Source: an uncultured Paenalcaligenes sp. (GTDB lineage Bacteria > Pseudomonadota > Gammaproteobacteria > Burkholderiales > Burkholderiaceae_B). Taken from it: a stretch of DNA of 44,342 nucleotides. Shown piece by piece: positions 34,816-44,105 of the stretch. How positions within the stretch are numbered: the stretch's first letter is position 1; each line of letters starts with the position of its first letter. The stretch is from NCBI GenBank assembly GCA_947632305.1, contig CANROS010000006.1, forward strand, positions 1-44,342. Direction: 5' to 3'. The translations under genes were made by a program, and so were the position numbers. The notes under the pieces were generated by a model, which was given only the letters and a program-made list of their open reading frames with translations, was not told where the DNA came from and did not search any database.

Positions 34816-36153
34816 ATGAAAAAAATAGATATTACTGAAATTATTGATCAGGCCCGTTTTAACCGGTTTCATTGGTCGGTTATTTGGGTTTGTGCTTTGT
34901 TGTTGATTTTTGATGGCTACGATTTATTTATTTATGGGGTGGTTTTACCTGTATTGATGGATGAGTGGGGGCTGTCACCGGTGCAAGCCGGTGCGCTGGG
35001 CAGTTATGCGCTTTTTGGCATGATGTTTGGTGCTTTTATTTTTGGTCCGTTGGCGGATCGCATAGGACGTAAAAAAGGCGTCATTATTTGTTTTATGATT
35101 TTTAGCTTGGCCACGTTTTTTAATGGATTTGCGACCTCTGTGACCGAATTTGGTATCTATCGATTTTTAGCGGGGTTAGGTTGTGGGGGGTTGATGCCCA
35201 ATGCGGTAGCTTTGATGAATGAATATTCCCCTAAGCGTTCCCGTGGTACGTTGGTGGCCTTGATGTTTAGTGGCTATTCTTTAGGGGGTGTATTGGCGGC
35301 AGGCATGGGTATTTATATGTTGCCCCGTTTTGGTTGGCAGTCGATGTTTTTTGCAGCAGCCGTTCCTTTGCTCTTGTTGCCTTTACTCATGTGGAAATTA
35401 CCTGAGTCGGTAGGGTTTTTACTGCGCCAAAATAAAGAAGACGTAGCCCGCCGTATGCTACAAAAAGTGGAACCCAGTTTGGTTTTAGACGAGCAAGTCC
35501 AACTGATTCAGCCTACACAAAAGGCAGGGGCTGTGCCTGTATTGGATTTATTTAGAGAAGGCCGATTGCTTGGTACCTTAATGATCTGGTTGGCTTTTTT
35601 CTGCTGCTTGCTGATGGTGTATGCCTTGGGCTCCTGGTTGCCTAAATTAATGGCCAATGCGGGTTACAGTTTGGGTTCCAGTTTGTCTTTCTTATTGGCT
35701 TTGAACTTTGGTGGCATGTTTGGTGCGATTTTAGGTGGCTGGATGGGAGACCGATTTGGGCTGCCACGCGTCATGACTTGGTTCTTTGCTTTAGCAGCGG
35801 TATCTATTAGTCTTTTAGGCTTCAAAAGCCCAATGCTGGCGCTTTATGGTTTGATTATGATTGCAGGAGCCACCACTATAGGTACTCAAATCTTACTCTA
35901 TGCCAACGCCGCGCAGTATTACCCATTGGTGATGCGCTCATCGGGCTTAGGTTGGGCCTCAGGAATAGGACGAACTGGTGCAATTGTTGGCCCTTTCTTA
36001 GGCGGTACATTAATGGCCATGGCCTTGCCTTTAAAAATGAATTTCTTGGTATTTGCTATTCCAGGAGTGATTGCGGCCTTAGCCATTGTCATTTTTATTA
36101 TTTCAATGCAACGTCAGGCTAAGGTCAAAAAGTTAACTGCGGTTGCAGCATAA
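34816..36153 (+). CDS. benK: MFS benzoate transporter
   Basis: BenK-type aromatic acid:proton symporters import benzoate. The 445-aa protein has twelve predicted membrane segments. Early FDGYDLFIYG, with the conserved DGYD needed for aromatic acid symport, and the loop motif GPLADRIGRKKG are both clear. I take the ATG at 34816, behind GGGGGAG; an in-frame GTG at 34801 overlaps that site. A second, unrelated transporter (benE) is encoded at the end of the operon. Confidence 0.9.
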   Translation: MKKIDITEIIDQARFNRFHWSVIWVCALLLIFDGYDLFIYGVVLPVLMDEWGLSPVQAGALGSYALFGMMFGAFIFGPLADRIGRKKGVIICFMIFSLATFFNGFATSVTEFGIYRFLAGLGCGGLMPNAVALMNEYSPKRSRGTLVALMFSGYSLGGVLAAGMGIYMLPRFGWQSMFFAAAVPLLLLPLLMWKLPESVGFLLRQNKEDVARRMLQKVEPSLVLDEQVQLIQPTQKAGAVPVLDLFREGRLLGTLMIWLAFFCCLLMVYALGSWLPKLMANAGYSLGSSLSFLLALNFGGMFGAILGGWMGDRFGLPRVMTWFFALAAVSISLLGFKSPMLALYGLIMIAGATTIGTQILLYANAAQYYPLVMRSSGLGWASGIGRTGAIVGPFLGGTLMAMALPLKMNFLVFAIPGVIAALAIVIFIISMQRQAKVKKLTAVAA

Positions 36154-36166
36154 GGAGTACGACACC

Positions 36167-36856
36167 GTGATTGATAAAACCGTAAACAGTGTGGCAGAAG
36201 CACTAAAAGATGTGCAAGATGGTGCCACCGTATTAATTGGAGGCTTTGGGACAGCAGGTATCCCAGATGACCTCATTCAAGGCTTGATTGATCAAGGCGC
36301 TAAAGATCTAACGGTAGTAAATAACAATGCCGGTAATGGTGATCAAGGTTTAGCTGCCTTATTAAAAACAGGCCGTGTACGCAAAATTATTTGTAGTTTC
36401 CCCCGTCAAACGGATTCGTACGTTTTTGATGAGTTGTATCGTAGTGGGAAACTGGAGCTTGAACTCGTGCCTCAGGGTAATTTAGCGGAGCGACTACGCG
36501 CAGCCGGTGCGGGCATCGGTGGCTTTTTCTGTCCTACGGGCTATGGCACTGAGCTTGCCAAAGGCAAAGAGACTCGTTTTATTGATGGTCGCTGGTACGT
36601 CTACGAAACACCTATTCATGGCGATGTGGCGTTAATCAAAGCCGAGGCAGGTGATCGTTGGGGTAACTTAACTTACCGTAAAGCAGCGCGCAACTTTGGG
36701 CCTGTGATGGCCACTGCTGCCAAGCTAACAGTAGCCAGTGTGTATGAACTGAAAGAGCTGGGTGAATTGGATCCAGAAAGCATAGTAACGCCCGGTATTC
36801 ATGTCAAAAAAGTGGTTAAAGTGCCGCGAGTTGCCACTCAAGCCGGTGGGTTTTAA
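36167..36856 (+). CDS. catI: 3-oxoadipate CoA-transferase subunit A
   Basis: CatI and CatJ move CoA from succinyl-CoA to 3-oxoadipate. The 229-aa alpha subunit has the family CoA-binding motif GGFGTAGIPDDL and GGFFCPTGYGTELAKGKE. The start is GTG at 36167, nine bases after GGAG; an in-frame TTG at 36143 lies inside benK and is rejected. It is the cat rather than the pca copy only by its neighbours. Confidence 0.93.
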   Translation: MIDKTVNSVAEALKDVQDGATVLIGGFGTAGIPDDLIQGLIDQGAKDLTVVNNNAGNGDQGLAALLKTGRVRKIICSFPRQTDSYVFDELYRSGKLELELVPQGNLAERLRAAGAGIGGFFCPTGYGTELAKGKETRFIDGRWYVYETPIHGDVALIKAEAGDRWGNLTYRKAARNFGPVMATAAKLTVASVYELKELGELDPESIVTPGIHVKKVVKVPRVATQAGGF

Positions 36857-36885
36857 GGATTGTTGTAAGAAACAAAGGAGATGTA

Positions 36886-37542
36886 ATGACCAGTACTTAC
36901 CAACCACGCACTCGGGATGAGTTGGCCGCACGAGTGGCTCAAGATATTCATAATGGTGCTTATGTGAACTTAGGCATAGGAATGCCTACGACGGTGGCCA
37001 ATCATTTGCCTGCAGGTATTGAAGTCGTATTGCACAGCGAAAACGGTATTTTAGGAATGGGGCCAGCCCCAGAAAAAGGCGCTGAAGACTATGATTTGGT
37101 GAATGCAGGCAAGCAACCTGTCACGTTATTACCCGGTGGTGCTTATTTTCATCATGCGGATAGCTTTGGCATGATGCGTGGTGGCCATTTAGATATTTGC
37201 GTATTAGGGGCGTTTCAAGTCTCTGCTAAAGGCGATTTAGCGAATTGGAGTACCGGTGAACCTGGTGCCATCCCTGCGGTAGGGGGCGCAATGGACTTAG
37301 CCATTGGTGCCAAGCAGACGTGGGTCATGATGAGCTTATTAACACGTAATGGGCAAAGTAAATTGGTACCGGAATGTACCTACCCTTTAACGGGGATTGC
37401 CTGCGTTAAACGGGTGTATACCGATTTAGCGACTTTTGCTTGTACGCCAACTGGTTTGCAAGTGATTGATATGGTGCCAGGTTTAACTCTTGACGAGTTA
37501 GCACGTTTGGTCGGTACGCCTTTACACACCGCAGATAACTAG
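36886..37542 (+). CDS. catJ: 3-oxoadipate CoA-transferase subunit B
   Basis: This 218-aa beta subunit carries the active glutamate in HSENGILGMG, which forms the enzyme-CoA thioester. NLGIGMPT and GGAMDLAIGAK also fit the family. AAAGGAG lies before the start. It follows catI after 29 bp and completes the heterodimer. Confidence 0.94.
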   Translation: MTSTYQPRTRDELAARVAQDIHNGAYVNLGIGMPTTVANHLPAGIEVVLHSENGILGMGPAPEKGAEDYDLVNAGKQPVTLLPGGAYFHHADSFGMMRGGHLDICVLGAFQVSAKGDLANWSTGEPGAIPAVGGAMDLAIGAKQTWVMMSLLTRNGQSKLVPECTYPLTGIACVKRVYTDLATFACTPTGLQVIDMVPGLTLDELARLVGTPLHTADN

Positions 37543-37572
37543 TTTTTGGATTGAATCAGCGTGGAAAGAGCA

Positions 37573-38778
37573 ATGAGTGAGTCAGTTTTTATTTGTGATG
37601 CTGTCCGGACCCCTTTTGGCCGCTATGGCGGGGGGCTTTCCTCAGTACGTCCTGACGATTTGGCTGCCGAGGTGATAAAGGCCTTGGTCCAGCGTCAACC
37701 GCAATTAGACATGGGTCTAGTGGATGACGTGATCTTAGGATGTGCAAATCAGGCCGGTGAAGACAATCGAAATGTGGCCCGTATGGCTACATTATTGGCA
37801 GGTTTACCTTTGGAGGTGCCAGGAACCACTTTGAATCGTTTGTGTGGTTCTGGATTAGATGCGATTGGTACGGCAGCGCGTGCGATTAAGTCGGGCGAGA
37901 CTCAACTGATGATTGCTGGTGGTGTGGAAAGCATGAGTCGGGCTCCTTTTGTCATGCCTAAAGCAACCCAAGCCTTTAGTCGACAAACGGGTCTAGAGGA
38001 CACCACGATTGGTTGGCGTTTTATTAATCCCGCTATGCGTGCTTTGTATGGGGTGGACTCTATGCCTGAAACGGCTGAGAACCTGGCCCAAGAGTTCGCT
38101 ATTTCTAGAGCAGATCAAGACGCGTTTGCCTTAGCGAGCCAGCAAAAGTATGCCGCTGCTTTCGCTAAAGGATTCTTTAAAACAGAAATTGCGCCGGTGC
38201 CAGTGCCTCAGCGTCGTGGAGAGCCTATTTGGGTAGAGGCGGATGAGCATCCACGAGACAGTACTTTAGAAACACTAGCGAAATTACGACCCGTGGTACG
38301 TGCTGATGGCACCATCACCGCTGGCAATGCCAGTGGGGTAAATGATGGTGCCGGCGTGGTGCTGTTGGCCAGTGAAGCCATGGCGCAACGTTTTGATCTG
38401 ACCCCCAAGGCCCGCGTGATAGCGATGGCTACCTCTGGCGTGGCCCCACGTATTATGGGCATAGGTCCTGTGAGCGCCACCCGAAAAGTCTTGCAATTAG
38501 CGGGTTTAAGTTTGGATCAGATGGATGTGATTGAACTTAATGAGGCCTTTGCCGCTCAGGCTTTAGCCGTGATGCGAGAGTTAGGTTTAGCGGATGATGA
38601 TCCGCGCGTGAACCCGAATGGAGGCGCCATTGCCTTAGGGCATCCTTTGGGTGCAAGTGGGGCACGTTTAGTGGCAACCGCGATCAACCAGTTACATCAA
38701 AGTGACGGCCGTTATGCCTTGTGCACCATGTGCATAGGGGTTGGTCAAGGCATTGCTTTGATTATTGAGCGAGTTTAA
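37573..38778 (+). CDS. catF: 3-oxoadipyl-CoA thiolase
   Basis: This thiolase splits 3-oxoadipyl-CoA into succinyl-CoA and acetyl-CoA, the last step of the pathway. The 401-aa length matches PcaF/CatF exactly. The active residues are C91 (LNRLCGSGLD), the histidine of GGAIALGHPLGASGAR and the late cysteine of CTMCIGVGQG. The ATG at 37573 is chosen; a GTG at 37561 would add four residues. Confidence 0.94.
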   Translation: MSESVFICDAVRTPFGRYGGGLSSVRPDDLAAEVIKALVQRQPQLDMGLVDDVILGCANQAGEDNRNVARMATLLAGLPLEVPGTTLNRLCGSGLDAIGTAARAIKSGETQLMIAGGVESMSRAPFVMPKATQAFSRQTGLEDTTIGWRFINPAMRALYGVDSMPETAENLAQEFAISRADQDAFALASQQKYAAAFAKGFFKTEIAPVPVPQRRGEPIWVEADEHPRDSTLETLAKLRPVVRADGTITAGNASGVNDGAGVVLLASEAMAQRFDLTPKARVIAMATSGVAPRIMGIGPVSATRKVLQLAGLSLDQMDVIELNEAFAAQALAVMRELGLADDDPRVNPNGGAIALGHPLGASGARLVATAINQLHQSDGRYALCTMCIGVGQGIALIIERV

Positions 38779-38790
38779 GGAAATAGTTTC

Positions 38791-39615
38791 ATGAGTTCAG
38801 CAGCAGTTCAATTAGAAACCACACGTGGTTCTTTCAGGGTCACCGTAGATGGTGCGGCCCAAGCGCCAGCTTTGATTCTAAGTAATTCGTTAGGCACCAC
38901 TTTAGAAATGTGGAACCCTCAAATAGAGGCGTTAGCGCAGCGATTTAGAGTGATTCGTTACGACACACGAGGTCATGGGGGCAGTCCTATTACCGAAGGC
39001 CCTTATAGTTTTGAGCAATTGGGTTTGGACGTGGTGGCGATCTTAGATGCGTTAGGCATTGAGCAAGCCGCTTTTTGTGGGGTATCGATGGGCGGGCATA
39101 CTGGTTTATGGCTTGGTATTCACGCCGCAGATCGATTTAATGCCATTGCCGTTTGCAATAGCGCAGCCAAAATTGGCACAGAGCAAGCTTGGAAAGAGCG
39201 CGCCGATTTCTTACGTCAAGGCGGCCAAGCGGCTATGCAAGAACTGGCTCTCACGGCTCCTGATCGTTGGTTCACGGCGGAGTATATTCGCCAACATGCT
39301 TCACAAGTACAAGCAGCCCAACAACAGTTAGCCCAATTAAGTGTAGAAGGCTATGCCGCTTGTTGTGAAGCGTTGGCAGGATCGGATTTGCGTAACGATT
39401 TGCACTGCATTAGCGTTCCGACTTTATTGGTAGCAGGTGAAGTCGATCCAGTGACTACGGTAGAGGATGCTAAAAATATGCAAGCCGCTATAGTAGGGTC
39501 CGTCATAGGTGTAATAGCGGCTTCACATTTATCTAACCTAGAGGCCCCTGAGGCCTTTACTCAGATGTTGCTAAGTTTTATGGCCAATGTGCAACAGGCC
39601 AAAGCCAGTATTTAA
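38791..39615 (+). CDS. catD: 3-oxoadipate enol-lactonase
   Basis: CatD hydrolyses 3-oxoadipate enol-lactone to 3-oxoadipate. The 274-aa alpha/beta hydrolase has nucleophile S99 in GVSMGG, an acid in AGEVDPVTT and the histidine in ASHLSNLEAPE, and the LSNSLGTTLEMW oxyanion segment typical of PcaD/CatD. AAGGAAA precedes the start. It lies 12 bp after catF. Confidence 0.93.
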   Translation: MSSAAVQLETTRGSFRVTVDGAAQAPALILSNSLGTTLEMWNPQIEALAQRFRVIRYDTRGHGGSPITEGPYSFEQLGLDVVAILDALGIEQAAFCGVSMGGHTGLWLGIHAADRFNAIAVCNSAAKIGTEQAWKERADFLRQGGQAAMQELALTAPDRWFTAEYIRQHASQVQAAQQQLAQLSVEGYAACCEALAGSDLRNDLHCISVPTLLVAGEVDPVTTVEDAKNMQAAIVGSVIGVIAASHLSNLEAPEAFTQMLLSFMANVQQAKASI

Positions 39616-39637
39616 TTTATTTTTAAGGAAGTATGCA

Positions 39638-39913
39638 ATGTTATTTCTCGTTCACATGGTAGTAGATATTCCTAAAGATTTACCTCAAGACGAAGTGCAG
39701 GTCATTTTGGCTAAAGAAAAAGCCTATTCCCAAGACTTGCAACGTGGGGGGCAGTGGCCTCATATCTGGCGTGTGGTTGGTGAGTACGCCAACTACAGTA
39801 TTTTTGATGTAGAAAGCAATGATGAGCTACACACTTTATTAAGTCAGTTGCCTTTGTTCCCCTATATGACCATTAACGTCACACCTTTAGCTACACACCC
39901 TTCAGCGATTTAA
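39638..39913 (+). CDS. catC: Muconolactone delta-isomerase
   Basis: CatC moves the double bond of muconolactone to give the enol-lactone. The 91-aa protein begins MLFLVHMVVDIP and contains EKAYSQDLQRGGQWPHIWRVVGEYANYSIFDV split over two conserved patches; its small size matches the decameric family. The ATG at 39638 lies behind AAGGAAG; an in-frame TTG at 39587 lies inside catD. It is placed nine genes from catB, its functional partner, which is unusual. Confidence 0.94.
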   Translation: MLFLVHMVVDIPKDLPQDEVQVILAKEKAYSQDLQRGGQWPHIWRVVGEYANYSIFDVESNDELHTLLSQLPLFPYMTINVTPLATHPSAI

Positions 39914-39967
39914 GGGTTTAACTATTATGTAGCAAAGTCCACACCTTATTATAAAAAGAGAGACAAG

Positions 39968-41140
39968 ATGCGAGACTGGTCTGTGACGGCTTGGATGACA
40001 GGGTTTTTGGCCGTACTTATTTCATACAGTGGTCCTTTGCTGATTTTTATTCAAGCAGCGCAGGTCGGTGGAATGTCTGCTGAGATGCAGAGTTCTTGGA
40101 TTTGGGCTATATCGATGGGGGCGGGGATCAGTGGCCTTGCACTGAGTCTTTGGTTAAGAGCCCCCATTATTACGGCTTGGTCTGCTCCTGGGACGGCTTT
40201 GTTATTAAATGTGTTTCCCGCTTTGTCGATGGCCGAGGTGGTGGGGGCCTATCTAGGAGCGGCGATTATCACGACGCTGATCGGGCTCAGTGGGTATTTT
40301 GAACGCATTGTGCAGTATATTCCGCGCAGTATTGCTGCAGCCATGATGGCGGGTATTTTGTTTCAGTTTGGCATTCAAGCCTTTGCTGCCGGTACAGACT
40401 TGCCTGTAGTGGTATTGGCGATGTTGGCTATGTATGTATTGTGCCGACGTTTTATGCCTACTTTCACCGTGATTATAGTCGCGCTGACTGGCTTTGCCTG
40501 TGTGTATTTTCTGGATTTAGCCCAATGGCAAAACCTAAGTGTTAAGTTAGCTACGCCTGTATTTATTGGGCCTGAGTTTAGTTTTTCTGCTTTCTTAAGT
40601 TTTACTGTGCCTTTGGTTGTAGTGAGTCTCACAGGTCAATATTTACCTGGGCTATTTGTGTTGCGTTTAGAGGGCTATGAGCAGTCTTCACGTGCCATAG
40701 TCAGTGGCACCGGGCTGATTTCTTTGGTGGTGGCTTTTTTTGGCGGCATTTCTATTGTGCTGGCGTCTATTACTGCTGCAATTTGCACCGGTAAAGAGTC
40801 TCATGTGGATCCCAAAAAGCGTTACGTAGCTGGTGTAGCGAACGGCGTTTTTTATTTAATAGGGGGCACGTTTGCTGGCACTATTGTGCTGTTGTTTAGC
40901 GCTATACCACCGGCTTTGATTGCTGCTTTAGCAGGGTTGGCACTAATTGGGGCCATTATGTCGAACATTAAGTTGCTTAGTGCTGATTCTGCGTATATTG
41001 AACCTGCTGTAATTACGTTTTTAATTACGGCTTCCAATATGACAGTCGCTGGTATGGGCTCAGCATTTTGGGGCATTGTATTAGGTATGGTGTCTTATTG
41101 GGTTTTAAGTTTTAAAAAATCGTCGGCACAAAATACCTAA
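39968..41140 (+). CDS. benE: Benzoate membrane transporter BenE
   Basis: BenE is a benzoate:proton symporter of its own family, distantly related to nucleobase and sulfate carriers. The 390-aa protein has about eleven or twelve membrane segments and family motifs such as AWSAPGTALLL and TGQYLPGLFVL. It is the distal pathway gene. No hairpin with a U-tract is seen between it and the GTPase gene 53 bp downstream. Confidence 0.93.
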   Translation: MRDWSVTAWMTGFLAVLISYSGPLLIFIQAAQVGGMSAEMQSSWIWAISMGAGISGLALSLWLRAPIITAWSAPGTALLLNVFPALSMAEVVGAYLGAAIITTLIGLSGYFERIVQYIPRSIAAAMMAGILFQFGIQAFAAGTDLPVVVLAMLAMYVLCRRFMPTFTVIIVALTGFACVYFLDLAQWQNLSVKLATPVFIGPEFSFSAFLSFTVPLVVVSLTGQYLPGLFVLRLEGYEQSSRAIVSGTGLISLVVAFFGGISIVLASITAAICTGKESHVDPKKRYVAGVANGVFYLIGGTFAGTIVLLFSAIPPALIAALAGLALIGAIMSNIKLLSADSAYIEPAVITFLITASNMTVAGMGSAFWGIVLGMVSYWVLSFKKSSAQNT

Positions 41141-41193
41141 CATCCAATTGAGCTAGGCAGCCGGTGGATCTATAAGTAGTAAAAGGAGAGTAG

Positions 41194-42453
41194 GTGGTGG
41201 TTCTTGATGAGCAGTTAATTAATAAAGAAGCCGTATTACAGGTTTTACCTGAGTCTAAACTAAGCCTACAGCGTTTAGAGGTGTTGATGCATAAAGCCGC
41301 TCCTCCTGTGGTGACAGTACTAGGCAAATACAATCATGGTAAGAGCCGTTTATTAAATGAACTGCTGGGCACGGTGTTGTTTTCAGTGGCAGATAAGCGC
41401 GAAACCATTTGCTTACAACGTGTAGAACATGATGGCGTGGCGTGGTTAGATGCTCCTGGTTTAGATGCGGATGTACAAAAAGCCGATGATGCCCATGCCG
41501 AGCAGGCGCTTTGGGTGGAGTCTGATATACGTTTAGTGGTTCATGCGATTCAAGAAGGCGAGCTAGATGCGCGCGAACTGGCATTAGTCACCGAGTTGCA
41601 GCAAGACCAATCCCACACGCAGCGTCAATTCTTCTTTGTTTTAACGCAAACGGACCAATTGGCTGATGAGTCGGCCTTAGCAGAAGTTCTTGATGGTTTG
41701 CGTCAACAGTTGCCACAGACAGACATGTATCCCGTGTCCTCAGTGCGTTACCGTAAAGGCATGGACTACCATATTCCTTTGTTTATAGAAAAAAGTGGTA
41801 TTCCCGATCTTCAGGCCCGTTTAGACCAGGCTTTACAGCAGGTCGGTACCGCCCGAATTAACGAACAGGCCCAACGTCTACAGCATTTACAGTCGCAGTT
41901 GCAACAAAAAAGGGATCTGTACCAAACGCAGAGCCAACAATTGACTCAACAGGCTGAGCAAATCGAGGCCAATTTCAGTCTGGATTTGCAAAAATTATTG
42001 GATCAAATTGCCGTAGATTTACAAGATGTGATGCAGGAACCAGAGACAGATCATGCACTGGATACTGACACCATTGACGATGTATTTAAAATCACTGCCG
42101 GCAAATTAGAGCGCTCTCGTTTACAAATTGCGTATTCACGGGCGTGTATTTTAATTAGAAGCGTCTTGACGCAATACGGGATGGTCCGTTTACCTAAAAA
42201 GCAGCAGGTGGGGGCGGCCAGCTTAAGCACCGTCATGGTGGCTGTGTTAGGTGTATCAGTGAAATATCGAGCTGATTTACGACGTTTGTTCGGTGCTGAG
42301 GCCGGACGTGAACGCTTGCATCACGATTTTAAAAACCACTTTGAGCAATCCGAAGAACGCCTAGAGCGCTTAGCGGAAATAGCGCGTCAACAGGAGCTGC
42401 TAAGTCAAGTGGATACGGCTTTGCAGGCAGTTCAAATGTGGGGGGAGCCGTGA
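41194..42453 (+). CDS. Dynamin-like GTPase, first of a pair
   Basis: The 419-aa protein has a GTPase domain with G1 GKYNHGKS (44-51), G2 threonine T71, G3 DAPGLD (86-91) and G4 TQTD (151-154). A glutamine-rich coiled coil (about 225-275) follows. A later hydrophobic stretch (about 341-357, ASLSTVMVAVLGVSV) could insert in membrane. The N-terminus is short. The start is GTG at 41194, behind AAAAGGAGAG. Its stop shares a base with the next GTPase, so the two are made together. The partner layout resembles paired bacterial dynamins such as the Leo proteins, but the function is unknown. Confidence 0.78.
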   Translation: MVVLDEQLINKEAVLQVLPESKLSLQRLEVLMHKAAPPVVTVLGKYNHGKSRLLNELLGTVLFSVADKRETICLQRVEHDGVAWLDAPGLDADVQKADDAHAEQALWVESDIRLVVHAIQEGELDARELALVTELQQDQSHTQRQFFFVLTQTDQLADESALAEVLDGLRQQLPQTDMYPVSSVRYRKGMDYHIPLFIEKSGIPDLQARLDQALQQVGTARINEQAQRLQHLQSQLQQKRDLYQTQSQQLTQQAEQIEANFSLDLQKLLDQIAVDLQDVMQEPETDHALDTDTIDDVFKITAGKLERSRLQIAYSRACILIRSVLTQYGMVRLPKKQQVGAASLSTVMVAVLGVSVKYRADLRRLFGAEAGRERLHHDFKNHFEQSEERLERLAEIARQQELLSQVDTALQAVQMWGEP

Positions 42454-44000
42454 TGCAGCGACAGCCCGGGCAAGAGCTCGCTTTTATTGAAACAGTGCAG
42501 CAGTTAGAGTTTTCTGTTCAAGAGCTCAGTGCGCAGCAGCAGGCTTTGGATCGTTGGCTCAGTGAGCTGGAAAGTCTGCTGCTAGCCAGATTAATACCTA
42601 CCACGGGGCTTACTCAACGCCATACACTAACGCATCAGGTGCAACAGCTCCATCAAACAGTCAGACAAAGTATACAGTTGTGGCAGCAAGCCAAGCATGA
42701 CTTAAAACCGATGTTGGATTTGGCGACCTTTTTTGCTGATAAGGTAATGCTGCTCGTTTTTGGTAAATTTAATGCAGGCAAAAGCTCCTTTTGTAATTTA
42801 GTAGCCGAGCGATTTAGCATTTATCAGCAATCAGTGCAGCACTTTACTCTAGAGCAGGGTGAAATTTGTTTTCATAACCGTATTTTTCAAGAAGGTGCTA
42901 CTGAGACCACTGCTCATATCCAAGGGGTGATTCTGGCAGATCGTTTGGTGTTGCTGGATACACCTGGATTGCATTCTGTCACTATGGAAAATGCGGCCTT
43001 AACCCAGTCATTTATTGAAAGTGCCGATGGCGTGCTGTGGTTAAGTAGCTCGACTTCGCCAGGGCAGCTCCAAGAGTTGACTGAACTGGCACAAGAACTA
43101 CAACGTGGTAAACCTTTACTGCCTATCATCACACGTAGTGATTACATGGATGAAGCCGTAGTAGACAATGAGATTAAAAAAGTACTTTGTAATAAAACAG
43201 CAGATAACAGAAAAGTGCAGGAAACAGATGTGAGAGCTCGTGCTCAAGAGCATCTGTTTCAAAAGCAGCTGGAGCCAAGCTTAATCCAACGGCCTATTTC
43301 CGTGTCGGTGTACAGTGCGCGTGAACACGGTTTATCCGCTTTGGCTTTAGAGCAAGCAGGGTTTTACCGTTTATATGAGGCCTTACTGGAGCTGATTGAG
43401 CCAGTACTGGCTTATAAGGGACGTAAACCCATAGAGGTTTATGTGCATTATTTACAAGAGCAGGTGCTGACACGAGTAGAGGGCTTGGAGCAAAAAATTG
43501 CGGGTTTGCATCATGAAATTGAGCAACAACAAGTTAAGCTGACACAGGTGCTGCCAGCAATGACAGATCAGCTATGGCGTCATGCTATGTCAGTGGTGCC
43601 AACGTTGCTAGATAGGTATTTAGATCAAGAGCAGGGTGCAGCATTAATCGCTCAAGCGACGCAGCAAATTATTGCCGATCAACTTGCTACTTATTTAGAA
43701 GCCGATGTGGCTTCTTATCTAATCGATATGGAGCGATTTTGCGCTGCTGATTTTCTGGTAGAGCACTTATCGCAACAGCGGTTTGCAGTAGGTGATTATG
43801 AAAAGGTATATGTGGCCTTAGAGCAAGCTATTTTACGTCAACTAGAGCAATATGAAGTGGCGTTAGCTGCACAGGCCCAAGAGCATTTACAAAACTTAGC
43901 CACTCATCTTATGGCTTTTTCAGAGCAGATGGGCAGTAAAAAGCAAGAGTTCACAGCGTGGTTAGAGCAAAGGCAGTTAACAATAAAGGACTTGGCTTAA
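42453..44000 (+). CDS. Dynamin-like GTPase, second of a pair
   Basis: The 515-aa protein has an N-terminal helical region (about 1-95), then a GTPase domain with G1 GKFNAGKSS (104-112), G2 threonine T152/T153, G3 DTPG (169-172) and G4 TRSD (227-230). A long helical C-terminus (about 330-515) follows, with coiled coil HEIEQQQVKLTQVL. This matches the dynamin_N class of bacterial dynamins. The ATG at 42453 overlaps the first gene's stop (TGATG), with GGGGGAG at 42440-42446. A role in membrane repair, remodelling or phage stress is possible for such pairs, but nothing in the sequence decides it. Confidence 0.8.
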   Translation: MQRQPGQELAFIETVQQLEFSVQELSAQQQALDRWLSELESLLLARLIPTTGLTQRHTLTHQVQQLHQTVRQSIQLWQQAKHDLKPMLDLATFFADKVMLLVFGKFNAGKSSFCNLVAERFSIYQQSVQHFTLEQGEICFHNRIFQEGATETTAHIQGVILADRLVLLDTPGLHSVTMENAALTQSFIESADGVLWLSSSTSPGQLQELTELAQELQRGKPLLPIITRSDYMDEAVVDNEIKKVLCNKTADNRKVQETDVRARAQEHLFQKQLEPSLIQRPISVSVYSAREHGLSALALEQAGFYRLYEALLELIEPVLAYKGRKPIEVYVHYLQEQVLTRVEGLEQKIAGLHHEIEQQQVKLTQVLPAMTDQLWRHAMSVVPTLLDRYLDQEQGAALIAQATQQIIADQLATYLEADVASYLIDMERFCAADFLVEHLSQQRFAVGDYEKVYVALEQAILRQLEQYEVALAAQAQEHLQNLATHLMAFSEQMGSKKQEFTAWLEQRQLTIKDLA

Positions 44001-44073
44001 CCTGAGCTCTTTTTAGACGCGTAATAATTTTTATTATGTTAATTAAATAGCCATGTAATCAGATGAGAAAAGA

Positions 44074-44099
44074 TTAATACCGCCTAACAGCGGTATTAA
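44074..44099. terminator. Convergent hairpin after the GTPase pair
   Basis: TTAATACCGC (44074-44083) and GCGGTATTAA (44090-44099) form a perfect 10-bp stem with a 6-base loop, between convergent genes. T-tracts are poor on both sides, so a structural or factor-dependent role is possible. Confidence 0.55.
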
Positions 44100-44105
44100 C
44101 CTGAG

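Noticed and set aside
41255-41584. Antisense 109-codon open frame in the first GTPase gene
   Set aside because: It overlaps the GTPase G1 and G3 coding sequence, has no promoter or ribosome site, and resembles no family.
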